Origin: Aneurinibacillus sp. REN35
GTDB taxonomy: Bacteria; Bacillota; Bacilli; Aneurinibacillales; Aneurinibacillaceae
Length of the DNA stretch: 64,000 bases
Assembly: GCF_041379945.2 (NCBI RefSeq)
Contig: NZ_JBFTXJ020000007.1
Coordinates: forward strand, 1-64,000
Direction: 5' to 3'
Under the pieces are notes generated by a model, which worked only from the letters and a program-made list of their open reading frames with translations, had not been told where the DNA came from and made no database searches. Shown here in pieces: positions 18,433 to 27,648 of the stretch. The number at the start of each line of letters is the position of its first letter. Position 1 is the stretch's first letter. The translations under genes were made by a program, and so were the position numbers.

Positions 18433-18969
18433 ATGGCTTATATTACATTTTTAGAGACGAAAGAACAACTTGTGAAAGGAAATGAAGTAAGGGAGTTCTT
18501 GAAGAGCCAGGATGTTATCTATGAAAAATGGGGTGTGGACCGCTTAGATGAAAACTTACGGGAGAATTACTCCCCATCAGCTGAAGAAAAACAGCAAATT
18601 ATCGACTCCTTCCGCACAGAAATCGCCGATCTGAGCGCAAGACGCGGCTATCAGACTGAGGACATCATCGTCCTGTCGGAACAGACACCAAATCTCGATG
18701 GGCTGCTGGACAAATTTAGAGAAGAGCATCATCACACCGATGACGAGGTACGCTTCTGCGTGGATGGGCATGGCATCTTCACTCTAAAAGGAATTGATGG
18801 GCGCTATTTCGACGTTGTGATGGAACCGGGAGATCTGATCTCAGTGCCAGCCTATACTCGGCATTGGTTTACGTTATGTGAAGATCGTAAAATCAAATGC
18901 ATTCGTATCTTTGTCACACCGGCCGGTTGGGAGGCAATTTATGATGAAACTGCCGCATCCTCAAACTAA
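18433..18969 (+). CDS. mtnD: acireductone dioxygenase
   Basis: A 178-residue cupin that oxidises acireductone to the keto acid precursor of methionine plus formate. Metal ligands His99, His101 and Glu105 (HHHTDDE) and His144 (TRHWF) are all present and the length is normal. ATG follows GAAGAAGGGGG. It lies behind the S-box riboswitch and the broken mtnW/mtnB remnants, so its substrate can no longer be made by the genes seen here, unless copies elsewhere supply it. Confidence 0.93.
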   Translation: MAYITFLETKEQLVKGNEVREFLKSQDVIYEKWGVDRLDENLRENYSPSAEEKQQIIDSFRTEIADLSARRGYQTEDIIVLSEQTPNLDGLLDKFREEHHHTDDEVRFCVDGHGIFTLKGIDGRYFDVVMEPGDLISVPAYTRHWFTLCEDRKIKCIRIFVTPAGWEAIYDETAASSN

Positions 18970-19068
18970 TCGAAAACAGAAAGGGAGCAGCTCTACAGGC
19001 TCCTCCCTCTCCATTTCCATACTTCAATATCTCCAGTTCACGAATCGGCCCTGTGACAATAACACCTC

Positions 19069-20835
19069 TTATCTCGATTCAGTCACCTCAGCACCATCCA
19101 GATTCTGCACTGTGAACAGTCTATAGTACGCACCCTGCCGATTCATCAGGTCCTGATGCGTGCCCTCTTCCTTGATCTGTCCATCCTCAATCAGCACAAT
19201 CTTATCCGCATGAGTAATTGTAGACAGACGGTGAGCGACGATAAATGTCGTTCGATTATGCGCCAGTCGATCCAGCGACTGCTGAATGAGATGCTCAGAC
19301 TCAAGATCAAGTGCCGAAGTCGCCTCGTCAAGAATAAGGATACCCGGATTTTTCAAGAATACGCGAGCAATCGCAATACGCTGCTTCTGTCCACCGGACA
19401 ACTTCACACCGCGCTCTCCAATCTCGGTATCGTATCCATTCGTAAGTTCCATAATAAAGTCATGCGCATTGGCCGCTTTGGCCGCTTCAATCACTTCTTC
19501 TTCGCTCGCCTCTGGAGTCCCCATAAGGATATTCTCGCGGATAGAATCGCTGAACAGAATATTATCCTGCAGCACCATACCGATCTGGCTGCGCAGGCTC
19601 TTCATTGTTACATCACGCACATCATAGCCGTCAATGCGCAGCATTCCTTCCCTCACATCATAAAAACGGGGAATAAGGCTGATAAGCGAAGATTTCCCTC
19701 CCCCGCTTGCTCCAACCAGCGCAACCGTCTTACCCGGTTCAACCGTCAGATTGATTCCTTTTAATACGTCTTCTCCTTCTGATAAATAGCGAAAACGAAC
19801 ATTCTCGAACACGACCCGTCCTTCAAGCTGGGGCAACTCGCGCGCGTTCGGCTTATCCGTCACATCATACGGTTCATCCATGAATTCAAATACACGATCC
19901 ATTGATGCCAACGCCTGCGTAAGCGTGGTTGACGAATTAACCAGACGACGCAGCGGTGCATATAAACGGTCCAGATACGCATAGAATGCAATCAGCGAAC
20001 CTACTGTTAGATCCCCTTGAATAACCTGATATCCGGCAACCGCAATTACACAGAGCGGCGCAATATCAGTAATCGTATTCACAGCAGCAAATGTTTTGGC
20101 ATTCCAACTCGTATGCTCAAGCGCCCGCGATAAAAAATTCTTATTGCGTTCATCGAATTGACCCTGCTCATGTTCTTCAAGCGCAAAGCTTTTAATAACG
20201 GGTACTCCCTGTACTCGTTCGTGCAAATGCGCCTGCAACGTTGCCAGCGCTTGCGAACGCACCCGTGTCAAATGGCGCAGCTTAGAGTAGAAATACTTCA
20301 CTGAAAATCCATAGAGCGGAAACATACAGATGGAGACCAGTGTAAGCCAACCGTCCAGCGAAAACATAATGGCAAGCGCGATAAACAGCGTAATTAAATC
20401 CAACCAAATATTCATAAGACCCGTATCTACAAAACTCTTCGTCTGCTCCACATCATTAATGACACGAGAGATGACCTCACCTGCACGATGATTGTGGAAA
20501 TAACGAAGCGACAGTCGCTGAATATGATCAAATGCCCGATTTCTAATATCATATAGCACCGAATTCGAAACCGATTGTGCCAAATACTGCCGCCAATACT
20601 CAATGGGCCAACGCACAACAGTAAACAGCAAAAACACAATGCCCATTACATATAGCAATTCTTTAATCTTATCATCCGGCGATATGTTCGCCGGGAGAAT
20701 ATCATCCACCACATACTTTAACAAGAGCGGCATAATAAGCGGTATTCCGAATTTTAAAATACCAATCACAATAGTCAGCGCAATTTTCTTTCGGTACGGC
20801 TTGACAAATATCAGGTACCTTCGTATGCTGCCCAC
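19069..20835 (-). CDS. ABC exporter, fused permease-ATPase (MsbA/LmrA type)
   Basis: A 588-residue half-transporter: a six-helix type I exporter membrane domain (about residues 1-310), then an ATPase with Walker A GASGGGKSS, signature LSGGQKQR and Walker B ILILDEATSALD. It should work as a homodimer. The GTG at 20835 is preferred because AAGGGAG lies eight bases upstream; a GTG 24 bases earlier has no ribosome site. Substrate unknown (lipid or drug). Confidence 0.92.
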   Translation of the reverse strand: MGSIRRYLIFVKPYRKKIALTIVIGILKFGIPLIMPLLLKYVVDDILPANISPDDKIKELLYVMGIVFLLFTVVRWPIEYWRQYLAQSVSNSVLYDIRNRAFDHIQRLSLRYFHNHRAGEVISRVINDVEQTKSFVDTGLMNIWLDLITLFIALAIMFSLDGWLTLVSICMFPLYGFSVKYFYSKLRHLTRVRSQALATLQAHLHERVQGVPVIKSFALEEHEQGQFDERNKNFLSRALEHTSWNAKTFAAVNTITDIAPLCVIAVAGYQVIQGDLTVGSLIAFYAYLDRLYAPLRRLVNSSTTLTQALASMDRVFEFMDEPYDVTDKPNARELPQLEGRVVFENVRFRYLSEGEDVLKGINLTVEPGKTVALVGASGGGKSSLISLIPRFYDVREGMLRIDGYDVRDVTMKSLRSQIGMVLQDNILFSDSIRENILMGTPEASEEEVIEAAKAANAHDFIMELTNGYDTEIGERGVKLSGGQKQRIAIARVFLKNPGILILDEATSALDLESEHLIQQSLDRLAHNRTTFIVAHRLSTITHADKIVLIEDGQIKEEGTHQDLMNRQGAYYRLFTVQNLDGAEVTESR

Positions 20836-20872
20836 ATTCTCAGCTCCCTTCTGCGCCACTTACGATTGAATA

Positions 20873-20904
20873 AAAAACTCCCTTTCGTCGCGAAAAGGAG
20901 TCTC
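20873..20904 (-). terminator. terminator of the DUF402 gene
   Basis: On the minus strand ACTCC pairs with GGAGT around a CG-rich inner stem, followed by six U. It separates the DUF402 gene from the downstream ABC exporter. Confidence 0.75.
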
Positions 20905-21430
20905 ACTGATTTCGTAAATGCAAGTATCGTTCATACCAGCGCTCAACAAAGCCCGGGTGAAAAGGTCCCCTTCTCTCTTGTATCCAGGTAACGACTTCCT
21001 GCACTCCCTTATATACCATATCCACGACATCTTGAGGATATTGCATTTGTCGGCTGTGCAGTGCAAACTCTTCCTTATCCAGAATGGTGTAGCTCATATC
21101 TGGATAGACCTTCACATCAAGGTCATAGTCTATGTACGTCACCAAGTCATTGCGTAAAGAAAACGGAGAGCCTATATTGCAGTAATAATAAATGCCATCG
21201 GTTCGGATCATTGCAATCGTATTAAACCATTGTCCACGACCAAACGTACATATGGCTGGTTCGCGCGTTCGCCACTCCCGTCCATCCGATTCGGTGACTC
21301 GGACATTGTCGTTCCCACCGATTAGGACAGCGTCACTCAGATGCAGCAGCAGGGTTTTATCCCATGAGCGGTGAAATAATTGATTATGCTTATAGCTTTC
21401 GATGCGAAACGGGGTTCCGGGTGACGTCAT
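20903..21430 (-). CDS. DUF402 nucleoside tri/diphosphatase-like protein
   Basis: A 175-residue DUF402 protein of the YgaC/Ntdp family, which hydrolyses nucleoside tri- and diphosphates in staphylococci. It shows the family motifs SPFSLRNDLVTYIDYDLDVKV and LDKEEF, with clustered acidic residues for metal binding. Length equals YgaC (about 176). The ATG at 21430 has GGAAGGAG upstream; earlier in-frame starts do not. Cytoplasmic. Function by family only. Confidence 0.85.
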   Translation of the reverse strand: MTSPGTPFRIESYKHNQLFHRSWDKTLLLHLSDAVLIGGNDNVRVTESDGREWRTREPAICTFGRGQWFNTIAMIRTDGIYYYCNIGSPFSLRNDLVTYIDYDLDVKVYPDMSYTILDKEEFALHSRQMQYPQDVVDMVYKGVQEVVTWIQERRGPFHPGFVERWYERYLHLRNQ

Positions 21431-21515
21431 CACGCTCTCCTTCCTTCTCATAATAATATATACGCACACTCCTTCACGCTCATTTTCTTCTTGGCGCGAA
21501 AGAAATGAGCGCCGT

Positions 21516-21956
21516 TTACTCTATATCTATATCCGTATCTGTATGAAGCATTAATTTCTTGGACAATGTAATATATTCCTTTACTTCATACCCAAGCTGC
21601 TGGTAGAAAGGAAGCACCTTCTTATTATCCTGATTTACCATAATAAATACTCTTGTTACGCCTCTTTCTTCAAATCGCTTCTCAAGCGCTTCTACCAGCT
21701 TACGTCCAATGCCCATCCCCTGCAGTTCAGGATTTACGGCGAGCCGGTAAAAATAGCCGCGTGTTCCGTCAATGGTTCCGACGATAACACCAGCGACTTC
21801 TCCTTCATGTTCTGCAATCATAACCAGGTCGCTATCCCAGGCAAGCTGCTTGGCCAGAGCATCGAGGGTCTCCGTTTCCGTCTGTTCCAAACCTGTATCC
21901 TGCCAGATGCGTGTGATGTGTACATAATCTCCTAAACGAAACGACCGTATTAACAC
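21516..21956 (-). CDS. GNAT family N-acetyltransferase
   Basis: A 146-residue single-domain GNAT enzyme. The acetyl-CoA loop is PELQGMGIGRKLVEALE (about residues 80-96). It starts with GTG seven bases after GGGAGGA. The shape resembles YpeA/RimI-like acetyltransferases, but the substrate is unknown. Confidence 0.88.
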   Translation of the reverse strand: MLIRSFRLGDYVHITRIWQDTGLEQTETETLDALAKQLAWDSDLVMIAEHEGEVAGVIVGTIDGTRGYFYRLAVNPELQGMGIGRKLVEALEKRFEERGVTRVFIMVNQDNKKVLPFYQQLGYEVKEYITLSKKLMLHTDTDIDIE

Positions 21957-22044
21957 GCCAACGTCCTCCCTGCTTTTCGTCTATCTTTTATTTTACACTA
22001 CATGATGTTAAATGTCGCTATGTACAGGGTAGGAAAAGCGCAGA

Positions 22045-22076
22045 AAAAGAAAAACCTGCCGAAATCAGACAGGTTC
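22045..22076 (-). terminator. terminator of the 94-residue hypothetical gene
   Basis: On the minus strand AACCTGTC pairs with GGCAGGTT, followed by TTTCTTTTT. Confidence 0.75.
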
Positions 22077-22088
22077 TCAGCATCACCG

Positions 22089-22373
22089 CTAGCTTCTAAA
22101 TAGCTGCTGCCACTGCTGATATAGATTCCGCACGGCTTGTTGCTTTTCACTGATGATTGAATTCCGTTCTAGAATCAGCTCTTCTATACGAAGAAGAGCC
22201 TGATCTACTTTATCAAGGGCAAATACATCCAGAGTATCTTCCTGAAGAAGGATGGCACGACGATCATTCAAATCCATTTTCATCCATTGATACGAAGCAA
22301 GAATTTGGCGCTCCTGATCGAGACTGTCAGACATTTCTGCTTCCCAAGTCAGAACTTCTTCAAGAGGATACAT
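22089..22373 (-). CDS. hypothetical coiled-coil protein
   Basis: A 94-residue, mostly helical, charged protein with heptad-like spacing of Leu/Ile in its second half (VDQALLRIEELILERNSI). No known domain recognised. GGGGCAG precedes the ATG and a good terminator follows, so it is a real single-gene unit. It is divergent from the small gene at 22586. Confidence 0.6.
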   Translation of the reverse strand: MYPLEEVLTWEAEMSDSLDQERQILASYQWMKMDLNDRRAILLQEDTLDVFALDKVDQALLRIEELILERNSIISEKQQAVRNLYQQWQQLFRS

Positions 22374-22585
22374 ACATTACTGCCCCTTTCTTATTTGTTT
22401 TGTTCCCTAAGTATATTCATTTTTTTCCAACGCAAACCCTTTCATTTCACCTAAATTTTTATGAATATTTGATGAATTATCTAAAAACATGTACTCTCAT
22501 GTGCGTATATTTCATTGATGTTTAAAAAGGAGTCATTGCGGCAAAAGTAAAAGAGGTACAAAAAGGCAGGGGGTGAGTGTCGGAC

Positions 22586-22810
22586 ATGTATGTAGGGCGC
22601 AGACTTGATGAATTGAGCGATGTTCCGCTTGCACAATGGAAGATAGAAGAGCTTTTGTATTACCACAATATGATGAGTGAAACAGCAGCATTTCTTAATA
22701 CGCAAGGTGTAAGCTATCATCACAAAATTATCGAAGAAATTGACAACAGAGGGGGCATCCCCGGTGATGGAGGGGGCTGGGATCACAGCTCCCGTGTAAT
22801 TTATGATTAA
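22586..22810 (+). CDS. small conserved-looking protein of unknown function
   Basis: A 74-residue soluble protein (MYVGRRLDELSDVPLAQWK ...) with a Gly-rich stretch GGIPGDGGGW near the end. The ATG at 22586 lies nine bases after GGGGGTGA. I do not recognise a domain. It is followed by a CTACTG/CAGTAG hairpin without a T-run and by sodA, which has its own promoter. Confidence 0.65.
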   Translation: MYVGRRLDELSDVPLAQWKIEELLYYHNMMSETAAFLNTQGVSYHHKIIEEIDNRGGIPGDGGGWDHSSRVIYD

Positions 22811-22869
22811 TTCTACTGAATAAAAACAGTAGGAAAACATATTTACTATACTTTTTTATCTGTTTTGTA

Positions 22870-22897
22870 TTGAATTATAATAGCAGTACGATATAAT
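22870..22897 (+). promoter_or_regulatory. sodA promoter
   Basis: TTGAAT (22870-22875), a 16-base spacer and TATAAT (22892-22897), about 48 bases before the sodA ATG. Confidence 0.65.
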
Positions 22898-22945
22898 TAA
22901 ATCTGTAAATATATTCGTGTACAACCATAAAGGAGGAGTTACGTC

Positions 22946-23557
22946 ATGGCAAAATTTGAATTACCAGCTCTACCTTATTCTTTCGATGCACTTGAACCGC
23001 ACATCGATGCACAAACAATGGAAATCCATCACGACAGACACCACGCAACATATGTTAACAACTTAAACGCAGCGCTTGAAGGCAATGCTGAGTGGGCTGA
23101 CAAAAGCATTGAAGATCTGATGCGTAACATCGATAGCGTACCTGAGAATATTCGCACAGCTGTACGCAATAATGGCGGCGGTCATTATAACCACAGCATG
23201 TTCTGGCAAATTATGAGCCCGAATGGCGGCGGCGCACCAACAGGTGATGTTGCTTCAGCTATCAATGACGCTTTCGGCAGCTTCGACAAAATGAAAGAAG
23301 AATTTGCAAAAGCAGCGGCTACACGCTTCGGTAGCGGTTGGGCTTGGGTTGTTGTTGACAACGGCAAGCTGGCTATCACCAGCACACCAAACCAAGATAA
23401 CCCACTGATGGAAGGCAAAACGCCAATCCTTGGTCTTGATGTATGGGAGCATGCTTACTACCTCAAATATCAAAACAAGCGTCCGGATTATATCTCCGCT
23501 TGGTGGAACACAATTAACTGGGATGAAGTAAACAAGCGTTTCAACGACGCGAAGTAA
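22946..23557 (+). CDS. sodA: superoxide dismutase (Mn/Fe)
   Basis: A 203-residue cytoplasmic dismutase. Metal ligands His28, His83, Asp165 and His169 are all present ([23 protein letters not shown]). GGGGHYNH and QDNP-type residues around the active site fit the Mn form, as in other Bacillales. AAAGGAGG precedes the ATG. It has its own promoter and terminator, so it is monocistronic. Confidence 0.97.
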   Translation: MAKFELPALPYSFDALEPHIDAQTMEIHHDRHHATYVNNLNAALEGNAEWADKSIEDLMRNIDSVPENIRTAVRNNGGGHYNHSMFWQIMSPNGGGAPTGDVASAINDAFGSFDKMKEEFAKAAATRFGSGWAWVVVDNGKLAITSTPNQDNPLMEGKTPILGLDVWEHAYYLKYQNKRPDYISAWWNTINWDEVNKRFNDAK

Positions 23558-23580
23558 CTTTCTAACCATTAGTCTATAAC

Positions 23581-23613
23581 AAAAACGGCTTTCTTTAATG
23601 GAGGCCGTTTTTG
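23581..23613 (+). terminator. terminator of sodA
   Basis: AAAAACGGC pairs with GCCGTTTTT around a short loop, followed by a T-run. Confidence 0.8.
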
Positions 23614-23690
23614 TTATATGTTTTTTCCTTTTTTTAACTGAAATAATTTGGTAAAATCAAACCTATATTAGAAAAAAGGAGTGGATGTAT

Positions 23691-24371
23691 TTGAACCTCG
23701 CAGCGGTTGCCGCTGAACAGCGGCGTTATATCCAGCGTGTCTTCTCATGGATGTTCGTTGGATTATTGCTGACGGCTATCGTCGCTTACCTGCTCAGCGG
23801 AAATGAGAATGTATTAGCTTATTTTAACGAACATCCGTATGCATTTTTTGGCATAGTAGTCGCGGAGCTTGTGATGGTATTTTATTTATCAGCACGTGTA
23901 CACAAGTTATCGGTTACGAGTGCGACCCTTCTTTTCTTTGTTTACGCCGCGCTTAATGGCATCACGTTTTCGCTGTTGTTTGCTCTATATACATCAAGCT
24001 CCATCGTACTCACCTTCCTTATTACAGCCGGTATGTTCGGTGCATTGGCCTTATACGGTTATGTGACAAAGCGCGATCTCTCAAAAATGGGTTCCATTCT
24101 ATTCATGGCGCTCATTGGATTGATTCTGGCAACTTTGGTCAATTTCTTTCTTCAAAGCAGCAGTTTGTACTGGATTACAACATATGCAGGCGTCATTATT
24201 TTCTGCGGCCTTACCGCATATGACATCCAAAAAATCAAAGAAGCAAACGTCCTTGGGAATGAAGGATCTGACGAAGAAACCAAAGAGGCCATTATGGGCG
24301 CACTTATTCTCTATCTTGATTTCATTAACTTATTTCTTTATCTGCTGCGTATCTTTGGCAATCGGGACTAA
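23691..24371 (+). CDS. Bax inhibitor-1 family membrane protein (YetJ-like)
   Basis: A 226-residue, seven-helix membrane protein of the BI-1/TMBIM family. Bacillus YetJ is a pH-sensitive calcium leak channel; acidic residues in the last helices (AYDIQKIKEAN and YLDFINLFLYLLR) match its Asp pair region. A TTG at 23691 lies eight bases after AAAGGAG and is preferred; an ATG at 23685 is possible but only three bases from that site. Confidence 0.9.
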   Translation: MNLAAVAAEQRRYIQRVFSWMFVGLLLTAIVAYLLSGNENVLAYFNEHPYAFFGIVVAELVMVFYLSARVHKLSVTSATLLFFVYAALNGITFSLLFALYTSSSIVLTFLITAGMFGALALYGYVTKRDLSKMGSILFMALIGLILATLVNFFLQSSSLYWITTYAGVIIFCGLTAYDIQKIKEANVLGNEGSDEETKEAIMGALILYLDFINLFLYLLRIFGNRD

Positions 24372-24384
24372 TTGCAGCATTCAT

Positions 24385-24418
24385 AGAACAAGGGGGCGCG
24401 GATGCGCCCCCTTGTTCT
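24385..24418. terminator. bidirectional terminator
   Basis: A perfect 15-base stem (AGAACAAGGGGGCGC and its complement) around GGAT, between the convergent YetJ-like and PilZ genes. It can serve both strands. Confidence 0.85.
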
Positions 24419-24804
24419 TATTCTTCCGCCTCACTTTTTAACTCTTTTCTTTTACGTGCATACAGTTTTAGCTCTTCGAATAGATCAGATGCGGAATAGC
24501 TTTCTTCATCAAAAGAAACTCCATAATAATAACGCCCCTGCTCCTCTCGTTTCCATGCCATACTGCCGCGCACAACAAACGGTTGTTCATATACTGTAAA
24601 GTGCAATTCAATTTGCATCTGCTCTTTTTGTGCCGGAAGCGCAAGCGACGTTGATACCTTCGCTCCTTTAAGACTGAGATCATGAATTCTTACTTCACCA
24701 GGCTTGCTGTGAACATAGCGATCCCCTATTTTAATAATATTGAACGTACCTACAATCCCATCGGAAAATACGAGACGGAAGCCTTCTTTTCTTTTATACT
24801 CCAT
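24418..24804 (-). CDS. PilZ domain protein
   Basis: A 128-residue single PilZ domain. The second half of the cyclic-di-GMP motif reads IHDLSLKGAKV (D/N-x-S-x-x-G); the arginine-rich first half appears as EYKRKEGFRL at the N-terminus, which is close to but not a canonical RxxxR. The ATG at 24804 has GAGAGGAG upstream; a 27-codon extension is rejected. It may bind cyclic-di-GMP, but the imperfect arginine motif makes this uncertain. Confidence 0.75.
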   Translation of the reverse strand: MEYKRKEGFRLVFSDGIVGTFNIIKIGDRYVHSKPGEVRIHDLSLKGAKVSTSLALPAQKEQMQIELHFTVYEQPFVVRGSMAWKREEQGRYYYGVSFDEESYSASDLFEELKLYARKRKELKSEAEE

Positions 24805-24841
24805 ATCTTTTACTCCTCTCTGGGCCTGACTTATACTTACG

Positions 24842-25981
24842 CTACAATAAGCTCTGCTGAAATCCTTCCTGCAATGCAGCAACAAGCTTTTTATGCGACA
24901 CAGAGAAGGGATATCGCTCCATCTCTTCTATCGTCGCCCATATCGTTCGGGATTTTGCGGCATCATCCCCAAGCTCCTCTACTTGCCCTTCGTATGTAGC
25001 TATATACGTGTGTAAATTCCACTGCAGATGCGAAAACACATGACTGTGCTCCATCACCAAATCCTGCGGTACACATGCAACACCGAAGTTCTCATACATA
25101 TACATACTGAGCGTACGCCGCGCTTCTTTCTCGTCGGTATATTCAACATTAGGGAACTCCCACAGGTTCGCAAGCAGGCCGCTTTCCGGACGCCGATGAA
25201 TAAGAAATCGTCCATCTTCACGCTGCACAAGCGCAACCGCTCTCTCCTCTATTCGTCCTTGCTTTGCTTTCTTCTTGATCGGAAGTGACTCCTGCACCCC
25301 GTTCTCGCGAGCACGACAGTGTGCAGCGACTGGACATGTCATACAGCGCGGCGAACGCGGAATACAGATGAGCGCCCCTAGCTCCATCAGTGCTTGATTA
25401 AAAAATGAGGGATTACGATGTGCGATAATTTCCCGGACAATGCCCTCAAACAATTTGCGGGTACTTATCTTTGCGATATCGTCTTCAATGAGAAAAATTC
25501 GAGACAACACCCGCATCACATTTCCGTCAACTGCCGGCTCCGGCAGCCCATACGCAATGCTGAGAATGGCACCTGCTGTATACGGTCCAACCCCTTTAAG
25601 CGCGTGTACATCTTCCGGATTGTTCGGTACGATTCCTCCGTACTTCTCCTGCACTTCCTGCACCGCAGCATGCAAATTACGGGCGCGCGAATAATATCCC
25701 AGCCCTTCCCAATGTTTATATACTTCTTCAAGTTCCGCCGCAGCTAAATCTTCCGGTGTCGGGAACCGTTCCATAAAACGTTCATAATATGGAATTACAG
25801 TTTCTACCCTCGTCTGCTGCAGCATAATTTCAGATACCCACACCCTGTACGCATCTCTGCTTTTGCGCCACGGCAAATCCCGCTGCTGTCTCTCAAACCA
25901 ATATAATAAATCATCCTGAAATTGTTGAATGGAAAATGAGCCAATAATCTCCCGCTGTTTCTCCTGCTGCTTTTTTGCCAT
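24842..25981 (-). CDS. mutY: A/G-specific adenine glycosylase
   Basis: A 379-residue DNA repair enzyme that removes adenine opposite 8-oxoguanine. It shows a helix-hairpin-helix (LKGVGPYTAGA), catalytic Glu51 and Asp152 (VDGNV), a 4Fe-4S cluster of Cys206, Cys213, Cys216 and Cys222, and a NUDIX-like C-terminal domain that reads 8-oxoG. Start ATG is three bases after the upstream gene's stop. yfhP lies beyond, as in Bacillus subtilis (yfhQ-yfhP). Confidence 0.96.
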   Translation of the reverse strand: MAKKQQEKQREIIGSFSIQQFQDDLLYWFERQQRDLPWRKSRDAYRVWVSEIMLQQTRVETVIPYYERFMERFPTPEDLAAAELEEVYKHWEGLGYYSRARNLHAAVQEVQEKYGGIVPNNPEDVHALKGVGPYTAGAILSIAYGLPEPAVDGNVMRVLSRIFLIEDDIAKISTRKLFEGIVREIIAHRNPSFFNQALMELGALICIPRSPRCMTCPVAAHCRARENGVQESLPIKKKAKQGRIEERAVALVQREDGRFLIHRRPESGLLANLWEFPNVEYTDEKEARRTLSMYMYENFGVACVPQDLVMEHSHVFSHLQWNLHTYIATYEGQVEELGDDAAKSRTIWATIEEMERYPFSVSHKKLVAALQEGFQQSLL

Positions 25982-25984
25982 GAA

Positions 25985-26317
25985 TTATTCATCACTCCCG
26001 TTTCTTGAAATGGGCGCAAAAGCCCACATATGCAGCTTGTTTGTCCCGCCTTCAATACAATCATTAATGCTTTGCCAGAATACGCCGGGCGCTGCCTTAT
26101 CTTTACATCGTTTCCTTTTTATCTTACGATAGGCTTCTATTGTCGGAACATGAAACATTTCTACAAACAAATTGGGTTGATCTACACCTTCATATACGAT
26201 AAAATCATCAACACCGATCTGCTGCATCGCCATGGCAATGTCATCGATTTTTCGCAAATAGTCTTCACGCTTGTCTGCTTGAATTTTGTATTCAGCGAAC
26301 ACTTGAATGTTGTGCAT
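25985..26317 (-). CDS. hypothetical protein upstream of mutY
   Basis: A 110-residue soluble protein with alternating strand and helix character (MHNIQVFAEYKIQADKRE, FIVYEGVDQPNLFVEMFH), suggestive of a dimeric alpha/beta-barrel monooxygenase-like (ABM) fold. No catalytic residue can be assigned. It ends three bases before mutY and is probably co-transcribed with it. Function unknown. Confidence 0.65.
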   Translation of the reverse strand: MHNIQVFAEYKIQADKREDYLRKIDDIAMAMQQIGVDDFIVYEGVDQPNLFVEMFHVPTIEAYRKIKRKRCKDKAAPGVFWQSINDCIEGGTNKLHMWAFAPISRNGSDE

Positions 26318-26536
26318 TCTATTTCCCTCGCTTTGTCATACGTATGTAATAGTTAAGGCGAAAGTTTGAACAGTTTATAAAAAAAAATGTATTTTATGTA
26401 AAATAGCTAAACATAAGACGCATTTTCCTTTATAATAAATCATAACAACTTACATTGCATCATTTACAAACAATCAAAAAGGTGCAAGTAAAAACACGGC
26501 CATTTTGGCCGACAATGGAATTGGAGGAATTCATAC

Positions 26537-27526
26537 TTGGATACAGGTACCCACATTGCCATGGGTTTTGGTCTCGCAGGTCTCGCGCATTTGGATCCTA
26601 CTGTAGCCGCTCATCCCGAACTTGCCGGCGCCGTGCTTCTTGGCACGCTGATCGGTTCGCACGCACCCGATTTTGATACGGTGTTGAAACTTCGGGGCAA
26701 TGCCACGTATATTCGCAACCATCGTGGACGGTCCCACTCCATTCCGGCAATTCTCATCTGGGCAGGCCTAATCAGCGGAGGAATTTATGCCTTTTTCCCT
26801 GGCATTTCCTATCTACACTTGCTGCTATGGACATTGCTCGCTGTGGTCGTACATGTGTCGATTGATTTGTTCAACTCATACGGCACACAAGCGGCTCGAC
26901 CGTTTTCTAAACAGTGGATTTCTCTTAATGTTATTAACATCTTCGACCCATTCATCATGGGTATCCATCTCATCGGCTTTCTGTTCTGGGCTGCGGGCTT
27001 CCATCCCGGATACGTATTTAGCGCCGTCTATGCGGTCATGATTACGTACATTATTCAACGGGTAATGGCCTACCGTAAGCTGGTGCAAGCAGTAAAGGCT
27101 GATCTGGGTGAAGAAGGTCATTATGTGCTGCTGCCAACTATTCGCTGGACTCGTTGGGGAATTGTCGCTGAGACAGCTACAGCCTCCTACGTAGGTGAGT
27201 TGCGCAATAAGCAGATTATCTGGCATGATACTTTCTATAAAAAAGATGAGAATCAAGTTGTCGAGAATGCGAAGCAGGATGCGAACATACAAGCATTTCT
27301 TTCCTTTACACGCTATCCGCACGTATATACAAAAAAACGCGAGTTCGGCCACGAAGTACGCTGGATTGATCTGAGATACCGGACGAAGACTCATTATGCG
27401 TTTGTCGGAATTGTCTATCTGGATGAAGGGTTGAACATTATCGACTCCTATACGGGTTGGGAATACCGTGAACATAAAATCGAAAGCAAAGTTCTTGTGC
27501 CTGAATTGGCATTGGAAAAATCATAA
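26537..27526 (+). CDS. yfhP: membrane-bound metal-dependent hydrolase, YfhP family
   Basis: A 329-residue protein of the YdjM/YfhP family. An N-terminal His/Asp-rich region (TGTHIAMGFGLAG, GSHAPDFDTV, NHRGRSHS) supplies likely metal ligands, followed by several helices to about residue 180 and a soluble C-terminal domain. It starts with TTG nine bases after GGAGG. B. subtilis YfhP is a negative regulator near yfhQ (mutY). A short hairpin CGGCC-ATTTT-GGCCG sits just before the ribosome site. Confidence 0.88.
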   Translation: MDTGTHIAMGFGLAGLAHLDPTVAAHPELAGAVLLGTLIGSHAPDFDTVLKLRGNATYIRNHRGRSHSIPAILIWAGLISGGIYAFFPGISYLHLLLWTLLAVVVHVSIDLFNSYGTQAARPFSKQWISLNVINIFDPFIMGIHLIGFLFWAAGFHPGYVFSAVYAVMITYIIQRVMAYRKLVQAVKADLGEEGHYVLLPTIRWTRWGIVAETATASYVGELRNKQIIWHDTFYKKDENQVVENAKQDANIQAFLSFTRYPHVYTKKREFGHEVRWIDLRYRTKTHYAFVGIVYLDEGLNIIDSYTGWEYREHKIESKVLVPELALEKS

Positions 27527-27540
27527 AGCAGGTGCAACAC

Positions 27541-27577
27541 AAAGCCGGACACAATGTACTGTGTCCGGCTTCTTTGT
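27541..27577 (+). terminator. terminator of yfhP
   Basis: AAGCCGGACACA pairs perfectly with TGTGTCCGGCTT, followed by CTTTGT. Confidence 0.8.
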
Positions 27578-27587
27578 ATATATAAAA

Positions 27588-27625
27588 GCAAAAAAGCTGC
27601 GTCAATTACTTGTGCACAGCTTTTG
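27588..27625 (-). terminator. terminator of yneF
   Basis: On the minus strand AAAGCTG pairs with CAGCTTTTTT over a long loop; the U-run is good and the stem short. Confidence 0.5.
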
Positions 27626-27648
27626 TTACAGGGAGAGGTCTCCCGTTA

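Noticed and set aside
21478-21514. CGCTCATTTCTT inverted repeat between the GNAT and DUF402 genes
   Set aside because: The stem is clear but no T-run follows on either strand, so I do not call it a terminator.
22811-22835. CTACTG/CAGTAG hairpin after the 74-residue gene
   Set aside because: Short stem, no T-run; could be chance.
26496-26515. Small hairpin CGGCC-ATTTT-GGCCG before yfhP as a riboswitch or operator
   Set aside because: Only five base pairs and no wider conserved structure; mentioned with yfhP but not called as a site.
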